From NCBI RefSeq assembly GCF_003710825.1, contig NZ_RHHQ01000019.1:1-64000 (forward strand): a DNA stretch of 64,000 nt. The letters run 5' to 3'. Both the position numbers and the translations under genes were made by a program. The stretch comes from Brevibacillus fluminis (GTDB taxonomy: Bacteria; Bacillota; Bacilli; Brevibacillales; Brevibacillaceae). Under the pieces are notes generated by a model. It saw nothing but the letters and a program-made list of their open reading frames with translations. It was not told the origin of the DNA and did no database searches. Of this stretch, positions 42,898 through 51,133 are shown piece by piece. Positions within the stretch are counted from its first letter, which is position 1. Each line of letters starts with the position of its first letter.

Positions 42898-43914
42898 ATG
42901 GGACTGTTTGCAAAATGGGACATCGAGCTGATTTCCTCCACGCAAGCTAATGGAGCGGCCGCAGACGGCCTGGTGGTGTGTGGAGAGGAAGCAACGATGG
43001 ATTCGGTGATTTTGCCTGACCAAGTTCAGGACGCTACTGCAAATGCCTCACAGGGGCGGCAGCTCCCGTTCTTGATTCTAGTGTTTGGGGAAAGCGATTC
43101 GATTCCGTCTGGCTTGGCAGATGAACTCCACCGAAAATATGCGGCGCATCCTGTTGAAGTGGTGCGCTTTTTTCTTATGCCAAGCGGCAATAGGGCGATC
43201 ATTGGCGGTGAGCCAGAAGGTCATTGGGTTTCCTGCCTGCGCCGCCTTGCCGCACGCGAGGGGATCATTTCCTTAGTCTGTGCGCGCACCGAGGTGGATG
43301 AGATCGTCTGGCAGCTGGACAAGTATCTGCGGCTGAAACAACGCTTCTATTTGCACATGGCGCGGCGGTATGAATCAGGATTGGCACGCCTAGGGATCGT
43401 CGCCCAAGCGTTGGGGATGGACGAGCGAATTGGACAAGGCTGGTTGTATCAAGATGGGCTGGGTAAAAGGCGCATGAAGGAAATCGAACGATGGCTGCAA
43501 AATAATATGAAAGCAGTACTGACGCAATTTCGTCCGCAGCGTGTGGTCGTTTGCGGATATTACGAGCAAATTGACAGCCTGACCGCATGGCTGATTGAAC
43601 AGGAACCGCGAATTCAGACATGCACGTATGCTGTCGATCTTCCGGAAAACACGAATGAAGAGAAAGACAAAACCTTGATTTGCCGTTCATTGCCAGAGCT
43701 TTTGCATGATGCCGAGCTGCTGGTCATCGTTGGTGCAGACAGCGCGCTAGAAGAGCTTCATCTTGAGCGTTTAACGCAGCAAATGAAGCGTCCGACCGTT
43801 ATTGACGCGCTTTCTCTGTTTCCTGTGGATGAGGCGAAGCTATTCGGGATTACCTACATCACGTATGGGCAAAACACGAACGATAGGAATGAAAATTATA
43901 CTGGAAGGAAATAA
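42898..43914 (+). CDS. UDP-sugar dehydrogenase-like protein lacking NAD motif and catalytic residues
   Basis: No close family is certain. By pattern it follows the UDP-glucose 6-dehydrogenase fold from about its residue 80 on: a VVCGEE...LPFLILVFGES stretch for the carboxylate loop, RAIIGGEPEGHW for RIVIG, EIVWQLDKYLRLKQRFYLH for the AElvKyaaNafLAtKisF helix, DERIGQGWLYQDGLG for DkRIGphFL-aGlG, and PTVIDALSLFPVDEAKLFGITYITYG for the UDP-binding end. The N-terminal GxGxxG Rossmann part is absent, the GGSCFPKD cysteine motif is replaced by GKRRMKEI, and the catalytic Lys is not conserved. Start uncertain: ATG 42898 has no ribosome site, TTG 42835 has one. Confidence 0.5.
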   Translation: MGLFAKWDIELISSTQANGAAADGLVVCGEEATMDSVILPDQVQDATANASQGRQLPFLILVFGESDSIPSGLADELHRKYAAHPVEVVRFFLMPSGNRAIIGGEPEGHWVSCLRRLAAREGIISLVCARTEVDEIVWQLDKYLRLKQRFYLHMARRYESGLARLGIVAQALGMDERIGQGWLYQDGLGKRRMKEIERWLQNNMKAVLTQFRPQRVVVCGYYEQIDSLTAWLIEQEPRIQTCTYAVDLPENTNEEKDKTLICRSLPELLHDAELLVIVGADSALEELHLERLTQQMKRPTVIDALSLFPVDEAKLFGITYITYGQNTNDRNENYTGRK

Positions 43915-43944
43915 TGAATGGTAGAATAAGGAAGGGAGTCGGCG

Positions 43945-44133
43945 GTGGTCATGATGCAAGTAGCCCATCAATGCATCGTCTGTGGTGAAGCACGCTCAGC
44001 CGGGATCGCGATTTGCGATCAGTTTATTTGCCAGGCCTGTGAACAGGAGATGGTGAAGACGGATGTGGACGACGCGAAATATCCGTTTTTCATCAGACAG
44101 ATGAAGCAAATTTGGTTCAAGATGGATGCGTAA
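43945..44133 (+). CDS. csfB: Anti-sigma-G factor Gin (CsfB)
   Basis: A 62-residue zinc-binding protein with two CxxC pairs (HQCIVCGEA and CQACEQEM) and the ending YPFFIRQMKQIWFK, the pattern of Gin/CsfB, which blocks sigma-G (and sigma-E in the wrong compartment) early in forespore development. Starts at GTG 43945 after AAGGGAG. It lies before the yaaO-like decarboxylase as in B. subtilis (which has xpaC and yaaN between). A terminator follows. Confidence 0.9.
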   Translation: MVMMQVAHQCIVCGEARSAGIAICDQFICQACEQEMVKTDVDDAKYPFFIRQMKQIWFKMDA

Positions 44134-44137
44134 ACGG

Positions 44138-44175
44138 TGGCATCGGCTAAACGGCTGATGCCCGTTTCCTTTTAA
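44138..44175 (+). terminator. csfB terminator
   Basis: GGCATCGGC / GCTGATGCC stem followed by CGTTTCCTTTT. Confidence 0.7.
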
Positions 44176-44235
44176 CAAGCCTGTCCGCGACGTGTTACAA
44201 TATACCCACAACGATTAAAAGGACGTGACGCAGTA

Positions 44236-45708
44236 GTGGGACATCGGACAGATGCATTTTGGGAGCGGCAAAAAAGGACGCCGTTGTATGACGCATTGGT
44301 CGCGCATCAAAAAAGTCGGCCGCACTCATTTCACGTGCCCGGGCACAAATTTGGCGCCAGCTTTGATGAAGTGGGCAGACATCGATTTGCCGATCTGCTC
44401 GCGCTGGATGTGACGGAAATTACAGGGATGGACGATTTGCATCAACCAGAGGGCGTAATCGCGGAGGCTCAGACGTTGGCTGCTGAGGCGTTTGGGGCGG
44501 ACGAAACGCGTTTTCTCGTCGGCGGTAGCACAGCCGGCAACATTGCGTTGATCATGGCCGTCTGTAAGCCAGGTGACAAGATCGTCGTGCAGCGCAATTG
44601 TCATAAATCGGTGTACCATGGGCTGATGCTGGCGCGGGCCAATCCGATTTTCATCGTGCCTGCCGTCGATCCCGATACGGGCGTGGCCGCAGGTTTGCGT
44701 CGCGAAGATGTCGAACGCGCGCTGCAAGCTCATCCCGATGCAAAGGCGGTTTTCTTGACCAATCCTACCTACTACGGAATGGGCATCGACTTGGTCAAAA
44801 TGGCGGCGACCGTACACCGGCACGACATTCCTCTGCTGGTCGATGAAGCACATGGCGCGCATTATGGGTTTCATCCGGCTCTGCCGCCTTCCGCCATGCA
44901 ATGCGGAGCGGATGCCGCCGTGCAGTCGACTCACAAAATGGCAACTTCTATGACCATGTCGTCCATGGTTCATATAAAAGGCACGCGAATCAACAGGCAG
45001 CGATTGAATCGGGCGTTGGCGATGATTCAATCATCCAGCCCATCGTATGTACTCATGGCTTCACTTGATCTGGCCAGACGACATACCATGTTGGAAATGG
45101 GCAAAGAAATCGATCGGGTACTGCCGAGACTGACTTGGCTGCAAGAACGGCTACAAGTCGTTCCGTGGCTCTTTGTTCCGGCGATGACCGATCATTACGT
45201 ATACGCGACACGAGATCCGCTCAAGCTGCTCCTGTCATTGCGCACGAGCGACCTAAACGGATACCAGCTTCAGACACAATTCGAGAATCGCGGCGTTTTT
45301 CCCGAATTTGCACAATTAACGCATGTTCTGCTCGCCGCCTCGACAGGAACTCGCGACGAAGATGTAGAACAAGTATTGAAATCGGTTGAGGCAATGTCGG
45401 CGCGCCCGCTGCGTGTCGAGCATGAGTGGACGCGGCCAGGCGTGTTGGCCTCCAGCTTCTTGCGCGAGCAGGTGATAGCCATGCACGAAGCTGTCGACCG
45501 ACCTCGCGAGCTGATCGCTCTGGAAGACGCGCAAGGACACATCTGCGCGGAAATGGTGATCCCTTATCCGCCGGGCATTCCGCTTCTTGTCCCGGGTGAA
45601 CGAATTGATGAGCAAGTGTTGCAGCTCATTTCCAAGCTTCGCGACGGGGGCGCCAGATTTCACGGAGTGAACGATCCGAGTCTTGCCAGCATCGAGATCA
45701 TCGCATGA
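44236..45708 (+). CDS. Orn/Lys/Arg decarboxylase family protein (YaaO-like)
   Basis: A 490-residue fold-type-I PLP enzyme. HVPGHKFGA at the N-terminus, a DVTEITGMDDLHQPEG loop, VDEAHGAHYGF for cofactor Asp/His and the Schiff-base Lys in VQSTHKMATSMTMSS mark the family; the C-terminal domain ends with PPGIPLLVPGE. Makes a polyamine precursor or cadaverine, or may act in surface metabolism; substrate not readable. GTG 44236 lies 12 bp after AAAAGGA. The tmk gene overlaps or follows directly. Confidence 0.9.
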   Translation: MGHRTDAFWERQKRTPLYDALVAHQKSRPHSFHVPGHKFGASFDEVGRHRFADLLALDVTEITGMDDLHQPEGVIAEAQTLAAEAFGADETRFLVGGSTAGNIALIMAVCKPGDKIVVQRNCHKSVYHGLMLARANPIFIVPAVDPDTGVAAGLRREDVERALQAHPDAKAVFLTNPTYYGMGIDLVKMAATVHRHDIPLLVDEAHGAHYGFHPALPPSAMQCGADAAVQSTHKMATSMTMSSMVHIKGTRINRQRLNRALAMIQSSSPSYVLMASLDLARRHTMLEMGKEIDRVLPRLTWLQERLQVVPWLFVPAMTDHYVYATRDPLKLLLSLRTSDLNGYQLQTQFENRGVFPEFAQLTHVLLAASTGTRDEDVEQVLKSVEAMSARPLRVEHEWTRPGVLASSFLREQVIAMHEAVDRPRELIALEDAQGHICAEMVIPYPPGIPLLVPGERIDEQVLQLISKLRDGGARFHGVNDPSLASIEIIA

Positions 45709-45722
45709 GGGGGAACGCAATT

Positions 45723-46352
45723 TTGACAGGTTTATTCATCACCTTCGAAGGCCCGGATGGGGCTGGCAAAACGACGCAGGTAAAAGCGTTTGCCGAAAGG
45801 CTCGCCAGTATGGGGCACGAAGTGGTTCTGACAAGAGAGCCGGGGGGTACAGCGATCAGCGACAAAATCAGAAGCTTGATCCTGGACCCGGCGCATACAG
45901 AAATGGCTGATTCGGCCGAGGTGCTGCTCTACGCGGCTTCCCGCGCGCAGCATGTACAAGAAAAAATCAATCCCGCTTTGAAAAGCGGCAAATTCGTCGT
46001 ATGCGACCGATTTGTCGAAGCCAGCATCGCGTACCAGGGATATGGCCTGGAGATCGAGCTGGAGCAAATCAAACGAATCAATCAGTTCGCAACAGGCGGT
46101 CTGATTCCAGACCGGACATATTTACTGGACCTTTCTGTAGCGGACGGGCGCGAACGACTGAAGGCGCGCACCGGTCTGGACCGAATTGAGCAAAAGGGAG
46201 CCGCTTACCACGAGCGCGTCCGCCAAGGATTTCTGGAGATTGCCAAAGAGCATCCGCAGCGCATCCGCGTAATCGATGCGAGTCGGTCTGTCGAGGAGAT
46301 GGCCGAAGAGATTTTTGCAGATTTCACACGTTGGCTCACAGAAAAGAATTAA
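45723..46352 (+). CDS. tmk: Thymidylate kinase
   Basis: Phosphorylates dTMP to dTDP. P-loop FEGPDGAGKTTQ, DR motif VVCDRFVEASIAYQGYG and the basic LID region DRIEQKG are intact. GAGGGGG lies eight bases before TTG 45723 (209 residues); the frame also has ATG 45705, which overlaps the decarboxylase stop but has no ribosome site. Heads the run tmk-darA-holB-ricT-yabA. Confidence 0.96.
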   Translation: MTGLFITFEGPDGAGKTTQVKAFAERLASMGHEVVLTREPGGTAISDKIRSLILDPAHTEMADSAEVLLYAASRAQHVQEKINPALKSGKFVVCDRFVEASIAYQGYGLEIELEQIKRINQFATGGLIPDRTYLLDLSVADGRERLKARTGLDRIEQKGAAYHERVRQGFLEIAKEHPQRIRVIDASRSVEEMAEEIFADFTRWLTEKN

Positions 46353-46382
46353 CCTGTAACGATACTGAAAGGGTGAGAGACT

Positions 46383-46712
46383 ATGAAAATGGTAATTGCC
46401 GTCGTCCAGGATAAAGATAGTGCATTGTTGTCCCAAACATTGGTGAAGCAAGGATTTCGCGCGACGAAGCTGGCGAGTACAGGCGGTTTTTTACGCGCAG
46501 GAAATACAACCTTTTTGATCGGTACCGATAACGAAAAAGTGCCGGATGTCATCGACATCATTCAAAAAAGCTGCAAATCGCGCAAGCAGATGGTTACACC
46601 TGTCTCACCGCTCGGCAGCACGGTCGATTCTTTCATGCCGTACCCGATGGAAGTGCAAGTCGGCGGGGCGGCGGTTTTCGTATTGGATGTTCAGGATTTT
46701 CATTCCTTTTAA
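46383..46712 (+). CDS. darA: Cyclic-di-AMP receptor, PII-like
   Basis: A 109-residue PII-like trimeric protein (YaaQ/PstA/DarA) that binds c-di-AMP. Family motifs TKLASTGGFLRAGNTTFLIG and GGAAVFVLDV are present. Effector partner is unknown in general. yaaR, which normally follows, is missing; holB comes 19 bp later. Confidence 0.94.
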   Translation: MKMVIAVVQDKDSALLSQTLVKQGFRATKLASTGGFLRAGNTTFLIGTDNEKVPDVIDIIQKSCKSRKQMVTPVSPLGSTVDSFMPYPMEVQVGGAAVFVLDVQDFHSF

Positions 46713-46731
46713 AAAGTAGAGGTTACGTATC

Positions 46732-47712
46732 ATGACTTGGGACTCATTTACGGAGCAGCCGCGTGTGGCCGATCTTCTGGCGGGAAGCTTGCGGCATGAC
46801 CGTCTGGCCCATGCTTATTTGTTCGCCGGCCCCAAGGGTGTCGGCAAAAAGCGAATTGCCCTCCATTTGGCAAAAGCGATCTTTTGTGTTAATCTCCCTG
46901 CGGACGCTTGCGGCGAGTGTGTCCAATGCCGCCGCATCGACGCAGGGAATCATCCAGATGTTCACTATATCTCACCGGACGGTGCTTCGATTAAAATTGA
47001 TCAAGTACGGGCTTTGCAAAAAGAGATGGCGATGCGGGCCGTCGAATCGTCGCACAAAGTATACGTGATCGAGCATGTCGATAAAATGACGGTGCAGGCA
47101 GCCAACAGCTTGCTTAAATTTTTGGAAGAGCCGCCGGCAGGCGTCGTCGCATTGCTACTGACGGAGAATGCGCATTCGATTCTGCCAACGATTCTATCAA
47201 GATGCCAAACCATTTCGTTTGCCCCACTGCAGCCGGAAGTGATCACCCAAAGGTTGATAGCGGAAGGAATCGCATCGGGTCTGGCGCAAGTGGCTTCCCA
47301 GATCACTGCCAATCTCGACGAGGCGCGTGTACTTTGCCAATCAGATTGGTTTGCACAGCTAAGAAATGTAGTGATACAATTGACGCAGGAACTCAAACAG
47401 CGCAATTCACAGGCTCTGTTTACCATACAAGATTTGTTTTTGAAGCATGATAGATTTAAGGAGGCACTGCCCCTCTTTCTGGATTTGCTCATCCTTTGGC
47501 TACGCGATATTTTGTACGTGCAAGCGGGCCGACAACAGCGCCTCATTAATGGCGACCAACAGGATGTGCTCCAAGGACAAGCTTTGATTTGGACCAAGTC
47601 GGAGCTCTTGCATGGAATCGAGTTGGTCATGGATACAAGAAATCGGATAGAGCGTAACGCTAATCCTCAATTGGCGCTTGAGCGGTTGGTTCTCCAAATC
47701 CAGGAGGGATAA
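46732..47712 (+). CDS. holB: DNA polymerase III subunit delta'
   Basis: Clamp-loader subunit, 326 residues. It keeps a P-loop-like GPKGVGKKRIA, a zinc module (CGECVQCRR), the SRC motif ILSRCQ and the clamp-loader sequence HKVYVIEHVDKMTVQAANSLLKFLEEPP. ATG 46732 follows AGAGGTTACG. ricT starts 2 bp after its stop. Confidence 0.95.
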   Translation: MTWDSFTEQPRVADLLAGSLRHDRLAHAYLFAGPKGVGKKRIALHLAKAIFCVNLPADACGECVQCRRIDAGNHPDVHYISPDGASIKIDQVRALQKEMAMRAVESSHKVYVIEHVDKMTVQAANSLLKFLEEPPAGVVALLLTENAHSILPTILSRCQTISFAPLQPEVITQRLIAEGIASGLAQVASQITANLDEARVLCQSDWFAQLRNVVIQLTQELKQRNSQALFTIQDLFLKHDRFKEALPLFLDLLILWLRDILYVQAGRQQRLINGDQQDVLQGQALIWTKSELLHGIELVMDTRNRIERNANPQLALERLVLQIQEG

Positions 47713-47714
47713 CC

Positions 47715-48527
47715 TTGTATGAGGTCGTAGGCGTCCGCTTTAAAAAGGCGGGCAAAATATATTATTTTGACCCTGAACAACTTCCTGTCGAGAAAGACCA
47801 GCACGTGATTGTAGAGACAGCAAGAGGGATCGAGTACGGCAAGGTCGTGATTGGACGCAAGACAGTGGCGGATACCGATGTCGTTCTACCGCTGAAGAAA
47901 GTCATCCGCATTGCAGACACGACGGACGCAAGACAGGTCGATGAAAATAAAGCAGCAGCGAAGAATGCCTTTTCCGTTTGCCAGACCAAAATAAAAGAGC
48001 ACAATCTTGAGATGAAGCTGGTCGATGTCGAATATACCTTTGACCGGAACAAGATCATCTTTTACTTTACCGCGGACGGTCGCGTGGATTTCCGTGAGCT
48101 GGTTAAAGATTTGGCTTCCGTGTTCCGCACCCGAATCGAACTGCGTCAGATCGGTGTGCGCGACGAGGCAAAAATGCTCGGAGGGATCGGCCCCTGCGGT
48201 CGCTTGCTGTGCTGCTCCACTTTTTTGGGCGATTTCGAGCCTGTTTCCATCAAGATGGCGAAGGACCAGAGCCTTTCGCTCAATCCGGCCAAAATCTCCG
48301 GGTTATGCGGCCGCTTGATGTGCTGCTTGAAGTACGAAAACGATAATTATGAAGGCACCAAGGATGAAATGCCGGAAATTGGGCTGAGCGTCGGAACGCC
48401 GATGGGGCTGGGCAAAGTAGTGGGCGTCAACATCCTTGAGAATTCGGTGCAGGTCGAGCTGTTTGAAGCAGGCCGTGTCATGGAGTTTTCCCTCGACGAA
48501 ATTACCACCGGATATGCGGTTGGCTAA
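47715..48527 (+). CDS. ricT: RicT (YaaT/PSP1 family), RNA maturation regulator
   Basis: A 270-residue PSP1-domain protein; in B. subtilis it forms the Y-complex with RicA and RicF that binds 4Fe-4S clusters, guides RNase Y cleavage and affects competence, biofilm and sporulation. Cysteine ligands lie in CGRLLCCSTF and CGRLMCCLKYE. TTG 47715 has GGAGGG upstream, overlapping the end of holB. Confidence 0.95.
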   Translation: MYEVVGVRFKKAGKIYYFDPEQLPVEKDQHVIVETARGIEYGKVVIGRKTVADTDVVLPLKKVIRIADTTDARQVDENKAAAKNAFSVCQTKIKEHNLEMKLVDVEYTFDRNKIIFYFTADGRVDFRELVKDLASVFRTRIELRQIGVRDEAKMLGGIGPCGRLLCCSTFLGDFEPVSIKMAKDQSLSLNPAKISGLCGRLMCCLKYENDNYEGTKDEMPEIGLSVGTPMGLGKVVGVNILENSVQVELFEAGRVMEFSLDEITTGYAVG

Positions 48528-48568
48528 AGTAACGCTTGACGATCGGTAAGCGGGGAAGAGGTGGAGAA

Positions 48569-48964
48569 GTGGATCGACGTGATATCTTCGTCAAGATGGC
48601 GAGTATCGAAGAGAGAATCGGCGCTTTGTATCGGGAAATAGGCGAACTAACAGATGTCGTTGTCGCCTTGATAGAAGAAAACGGACAATTGCTTGTAGAA
48701 AATGAACACCTGCGCAACCGTTTGGATAAGAAGCAGCCAACACAACGTGCGCAGACAAGCAAACCGTCCAGAACGGCGACCCATGCCGCCGCCACGCTGT
48801 CGAAGCAGCAAAAAGTGGTTGGCGAAGGTTACGATAACTTGGCCAGACTGTATGCGGAAGGCTTCCACATTTGCAATGTGCATTTCGGCAGCCTCCGTAA
48901 AGAAAAGGAAGATTGCCTGTTTTGCCTCTCGCTCTTGAGCGGCGGAGGAAGCACCCATAAGTAA
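48569..48964 (+). CDS. yabA: Replication initiation control protein YabA
   Basis: A 131-residue negative regulator that links DnaA to the DnaN clamp. The N-terminal coiled coil (residues 5-50, heptads of Ile/Leu) and C-terminal zinc domain (HICNVHFGSLRKEKEDCLFCLSLL) are both present. GAGGTGGAG selects GTG 48569; the upstream 11 codons are not conserved. A strong terminator follows. Confidence 0.93.
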   Translation: MDRRDIFVKMASIEERIGALYREIGELTDVVVALIEENGQLLVENEHLRNRLDKKQPTQRAQTSKPSRTATHAAATLSKQQKVVGEGYDNLARLYAEGFHICNVHFGSLRKEKEDCLFCLSLLSGGGSTHK

Positions 48965-48973
48965 GCAAGTAGC

Positions 48974-49010
48974 GCGACCTGACCTTTGTGTAAAGGCAGG
49001 TCGCTTTTTC
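48974..49010 (+). terminator. Terminator after yabA
   Basis: GCGACCTG-a-CCTTT / AAAGG-CAGGTCGC stem, then TTTTTC. Confidence 0.93.
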
Positions 49011-49030
49011 AAATAGCGGATCATTCGAGA

Positions 49031-49140
49031 TAAGAAAAACTTCTTTCAGAAGTCCTTTCAAGAAGCAGATCCTTCGATCTGTGGAAGTTTTTCTTCCGCT
49101 CCAGAATTAATAAGCGCAAGCACTTATAAATTCTTATACG
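49031..49140 (-). repeat. Family-2 dispersed repeat, copy 2, reverse orientation
   Basis: The 110-bp element, on the minus strand, is the uninterrupted form of the copy at 37549-37697, with one substitution in the first hairpin (TTATTAATTC against TTATAAATTC). Sits between the yabA terminator and the yabB ribosome site. The same spurious peptide start (MKGLLKEVFL) can be read in both copies. Confidence 0.9.
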
Positions 49141-49165
49141 ATGAAAAAGGAGCAAGAGAGCAGCG

Positions 49166-49933
49166 ATGGAAGCAAGCAGGCAAGTCCCTTTGTACGAAAC
49201 AGAACGTATCGACGATTTATTGACCCACGATTTGAAAATCATCCAAAGCCATGAAGTCTTTTGCTTTTCCATGGATGCAGTCTTGTTGGCTCGTTTTGCT
49301 TCTGTGCCGAAACGGGGAAAAGTGGTCGATTTGTGCACAGGGAACGGAGCGATTCCGCTGATTATGAGCACGAGAACGCCAGAGGCTGTGTTCGATTGCG
49401 TCGAAATTCAGGAAAGACTGTATGATATGGCCAAGCGAAATATGGAGCTGAACGGTCTCTCACACCGAATTCATCTGCACCATGGCGATGTGAAGAACGC
49501 TGTAGAGCTGTTGGGGCATGGCGGCTATGACCTGATTACGTGCAACCCTCCCTATATGCCGGCAACCAGCGGCGAAAAAAACATAAATGAGCACAAGGCG
49601 CTTGCCCGCCACGAGATTTTGCTGAATCTGGAAGATGTTATCCGGGTCAGTAGCCGACTGGCGAAAAACGGGGGGAAAATCGCGCTGGTGCATCGGGCCA
49701 CGCGCCTGATCGACATTATTACGTTGATGCGCCAATACGATGTGGAGCCGAAACGGATGCGTCTGGTTCATCCGCGGCGCGACGCTGAGCCAAACATGGT
49801 GCTGATCGAAGGGATGAAAGGCGGAAAGCCGGAGCTGCGAATTCAGCCGCCGCTGGTGGTGTATGAGCAGGGAGAGGAATATTGTGAGGAATTGTACGAA
49901 ATGTATTATGGAAAACGAGATTCCCTTGTATAA
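49166..49933 (+). CDS. yabB: tRNA1(Val) (adenine(37)-N6)-methyltransferase-like protein
   Basis: A 255-residue SAM-dependent methyltransferase: motif I VVDLCTGNGAIPL (residues 52-64), acidic EIQERLYDMA, and N6-adenine catalytic motif TCNPPYMPA. TrmN6/YfiC-type. Ribosome site GGAG is 13 bp from ATG 49166. Lies in yabA-yabB-yazA-rsmI order. Confidence 0.92.
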   Translation: MEASRQVPLYETERIDDLLTHDLKIIQSHEVFCFSMDAVLLARFASVPKRGKVVDLCTGNGAIPLIMSTRTPEAVFDCVEIQERLYDMAKRNMELNGLSHRIHLHHGDVKNAVELLGHGGYDLITCNPPYMPATSGEKNINEHKALARHEILLNLEDVIRVSSRLAKNGGKIALVHRATRLIDIITLMRQYDVEPKRMRLVHPRRDAEPNMVLIEGMKGGKPELRIQPPLVVYEQGEEYCEELYEMYYGKRDSLV

Positions 49934-50210
49934 AGGGCATTTTGTCTACATATTGCTTTGTGCAGACGGATCGCTCTATACCGGATACACGACGGAGCCA
50001 AAGCGGCGGCTGCGCCAGCATGAAGAAGGCAAAGGGGCGAAATATACCCGCGGCCGCGGTCCGTTTCAGTTGGTCTATTTGGAGGAAGGCAGCGACCGTT
50101 CCTGGGGGCTATGCCGAGAAGAGGCAATCAAAAGGCTGAGTCGCGAAAAAAAGGAATGGTTGATAAAGGAAGGTGGCACACGTGGGCGTGCAAGTGCAGA
50201 AAAGCTTTGA
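49908..50210 (+). CDS. yazA: GIY-YIG domain protein
   Basis: A 100-residue protein consisting of one GIY-YIG nuclease-like domain (FVYILLCADGSLYTGYTTEPKRRLRQHEEGKGAKYTRGRGP). Role is unknown; family members are presumed nucleases. ATG 49908 lies inside the yabB 3' end (26-bp overlap), behind GAGGAATTG. Confidence 0.9.
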   Translation: MENEIPLYKGHFVYILLCADGSLYTGYTTEPKRRLRQHEEGKGAKYTRGRGPFQLVYLEEGSDRSWGLCREEAIKRLSREKKEWLIKEGGTRGRASAEKL

Positions 50211-51069
50211 TAAGGAGCGGCAGGGCGGCGTGTTGTATCTGGTTGCCACACCGATCGGCAACCTGGACGATATGACCGTTCGGGCGTTGAATACATTAAA
50301 AGAGGTCGATGTGATCGCTTGCGAGGATACGCGTCAAACCCGCAAGCTGCTCAATCACTTTGAGATCGACAAACGGTTGGTCAGCTATCATGAGCATAAC
50401 AAGGAGGCGAGTGGCAACGGGTTATTGCAATGGCTGGCTGAGGGCAAGCAGATCGCGTTGGTCAGCGATGCGGGGCTCCCGGCCATTTCAGATCCGGGCG
50501 CGGAGCTCGTGCGCGATGCGGTTTCCGCAGGATATGCAGTCGTGCCGATCCCCGGAGCGAATGCGGCGCTGTCAGCGCTCATTTCTTCAGGGCTGCCTAC
50601 AGAGCGATTTTTGTTTGTCGGGTTTTTGCCGCGCGACAAAAAGGAGCGGGGGAAGGAATTAAAGCGGTTGAGCTTCTATCCCGAAACGCTTCTTTTTTAT
50701 GAAGCGCCACATCGGATTGCCAAAACGCTCGGTGCCATGCGGGAAGTATGGGGGGAACGCCAAGCGGTACTGGCGCGCGAATTGACGAAACGGTATGAGG
50801 AGTTCGTGCGCGGGACATTGGGTGAACTGCTTGATTGGGTAGAGTCCGGCGAGGTGAGAGGCGAATTCTGTATCGTGGTGGAAGGCGTTTCGGAAACGCT
50901 GGAGCCTGCCAAGGAAGCGGATGTATGGTGGAACGATATGACCTTGAACGAGCATGTCGAGCACTATGTGGAGAACGGCATGACGACAAAGGACGCGATC
51001 AAGACGACTGCAGATGACAGAGGCATGGCGAAGCGCGAAGTGTACAATTTGTATCACAGTGAAGAATGA
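50182..51069 (+). CDS. rsmI: 16S rRNA (cytidine(1402)-2'-O)-methyltransferase
   Basis: Methylates the ribose of C1402 in the decoding site. Tetrapyrrole-methylase fold with LYLVATPIGNLDDMT, CEDTRQTRKLLNH, VSDAGLPAISDPG and FLFVGFLPRDKKER motifs. AAAGGAAG is well placed for GTG 50182 (295 residues), while GTG 50173 is too close. It overlaps yazA by 29 bp. Confidence 0.95.
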   Translation: MGVQVQKSFDKERQGGVLYLVATPIGNLDDMTVRALNTLKEVDVIACEDTRQTRKLLNHFEIDKRLVSYHEHNKEASGNGLLQWLAEGKQIALVSDAGLPAISDPGAELVRDAVSAGYAVVPIPGANAALSALISSGLPTERFLFVGFLPRDKKERGKELKRLSFYPETLLFYEAPHRIAKTLGAMREVWGERQAVLARELTKRYEEFVRGTLGELLDWVESGEVRGEFCIVVEGVSETLEPAKEADVWWNDMTLNEHVEHYVENGMTTKDAIKTTADDRGMAKREVYNLYHSEE

Positions 51070-51074
51070 AACAA

Positions 51075-51122
51075 AAGACCGTCAACGCTTGTCCAAAAAG
51101 GGAGCGTTGGCGGTCTTTCTCT
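51075..51122. terminator. Bidirectional terminator between rsmI and abrB
   Basis: Long stem AAGACCGTCAACGCT / AGCGTTGGCGGTCTTT with T-rich sequence on both outer sides; serves both converging genes. Confidence 0.88.
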
Positions 51123-51133
51123 ATGTGAATAGC

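Noticed and set aside
48591..49061. 156-codon - frame opposite yabA
   Set aside because: Antisense to yabA and begins inside the family-2 repeat; shadow frame.
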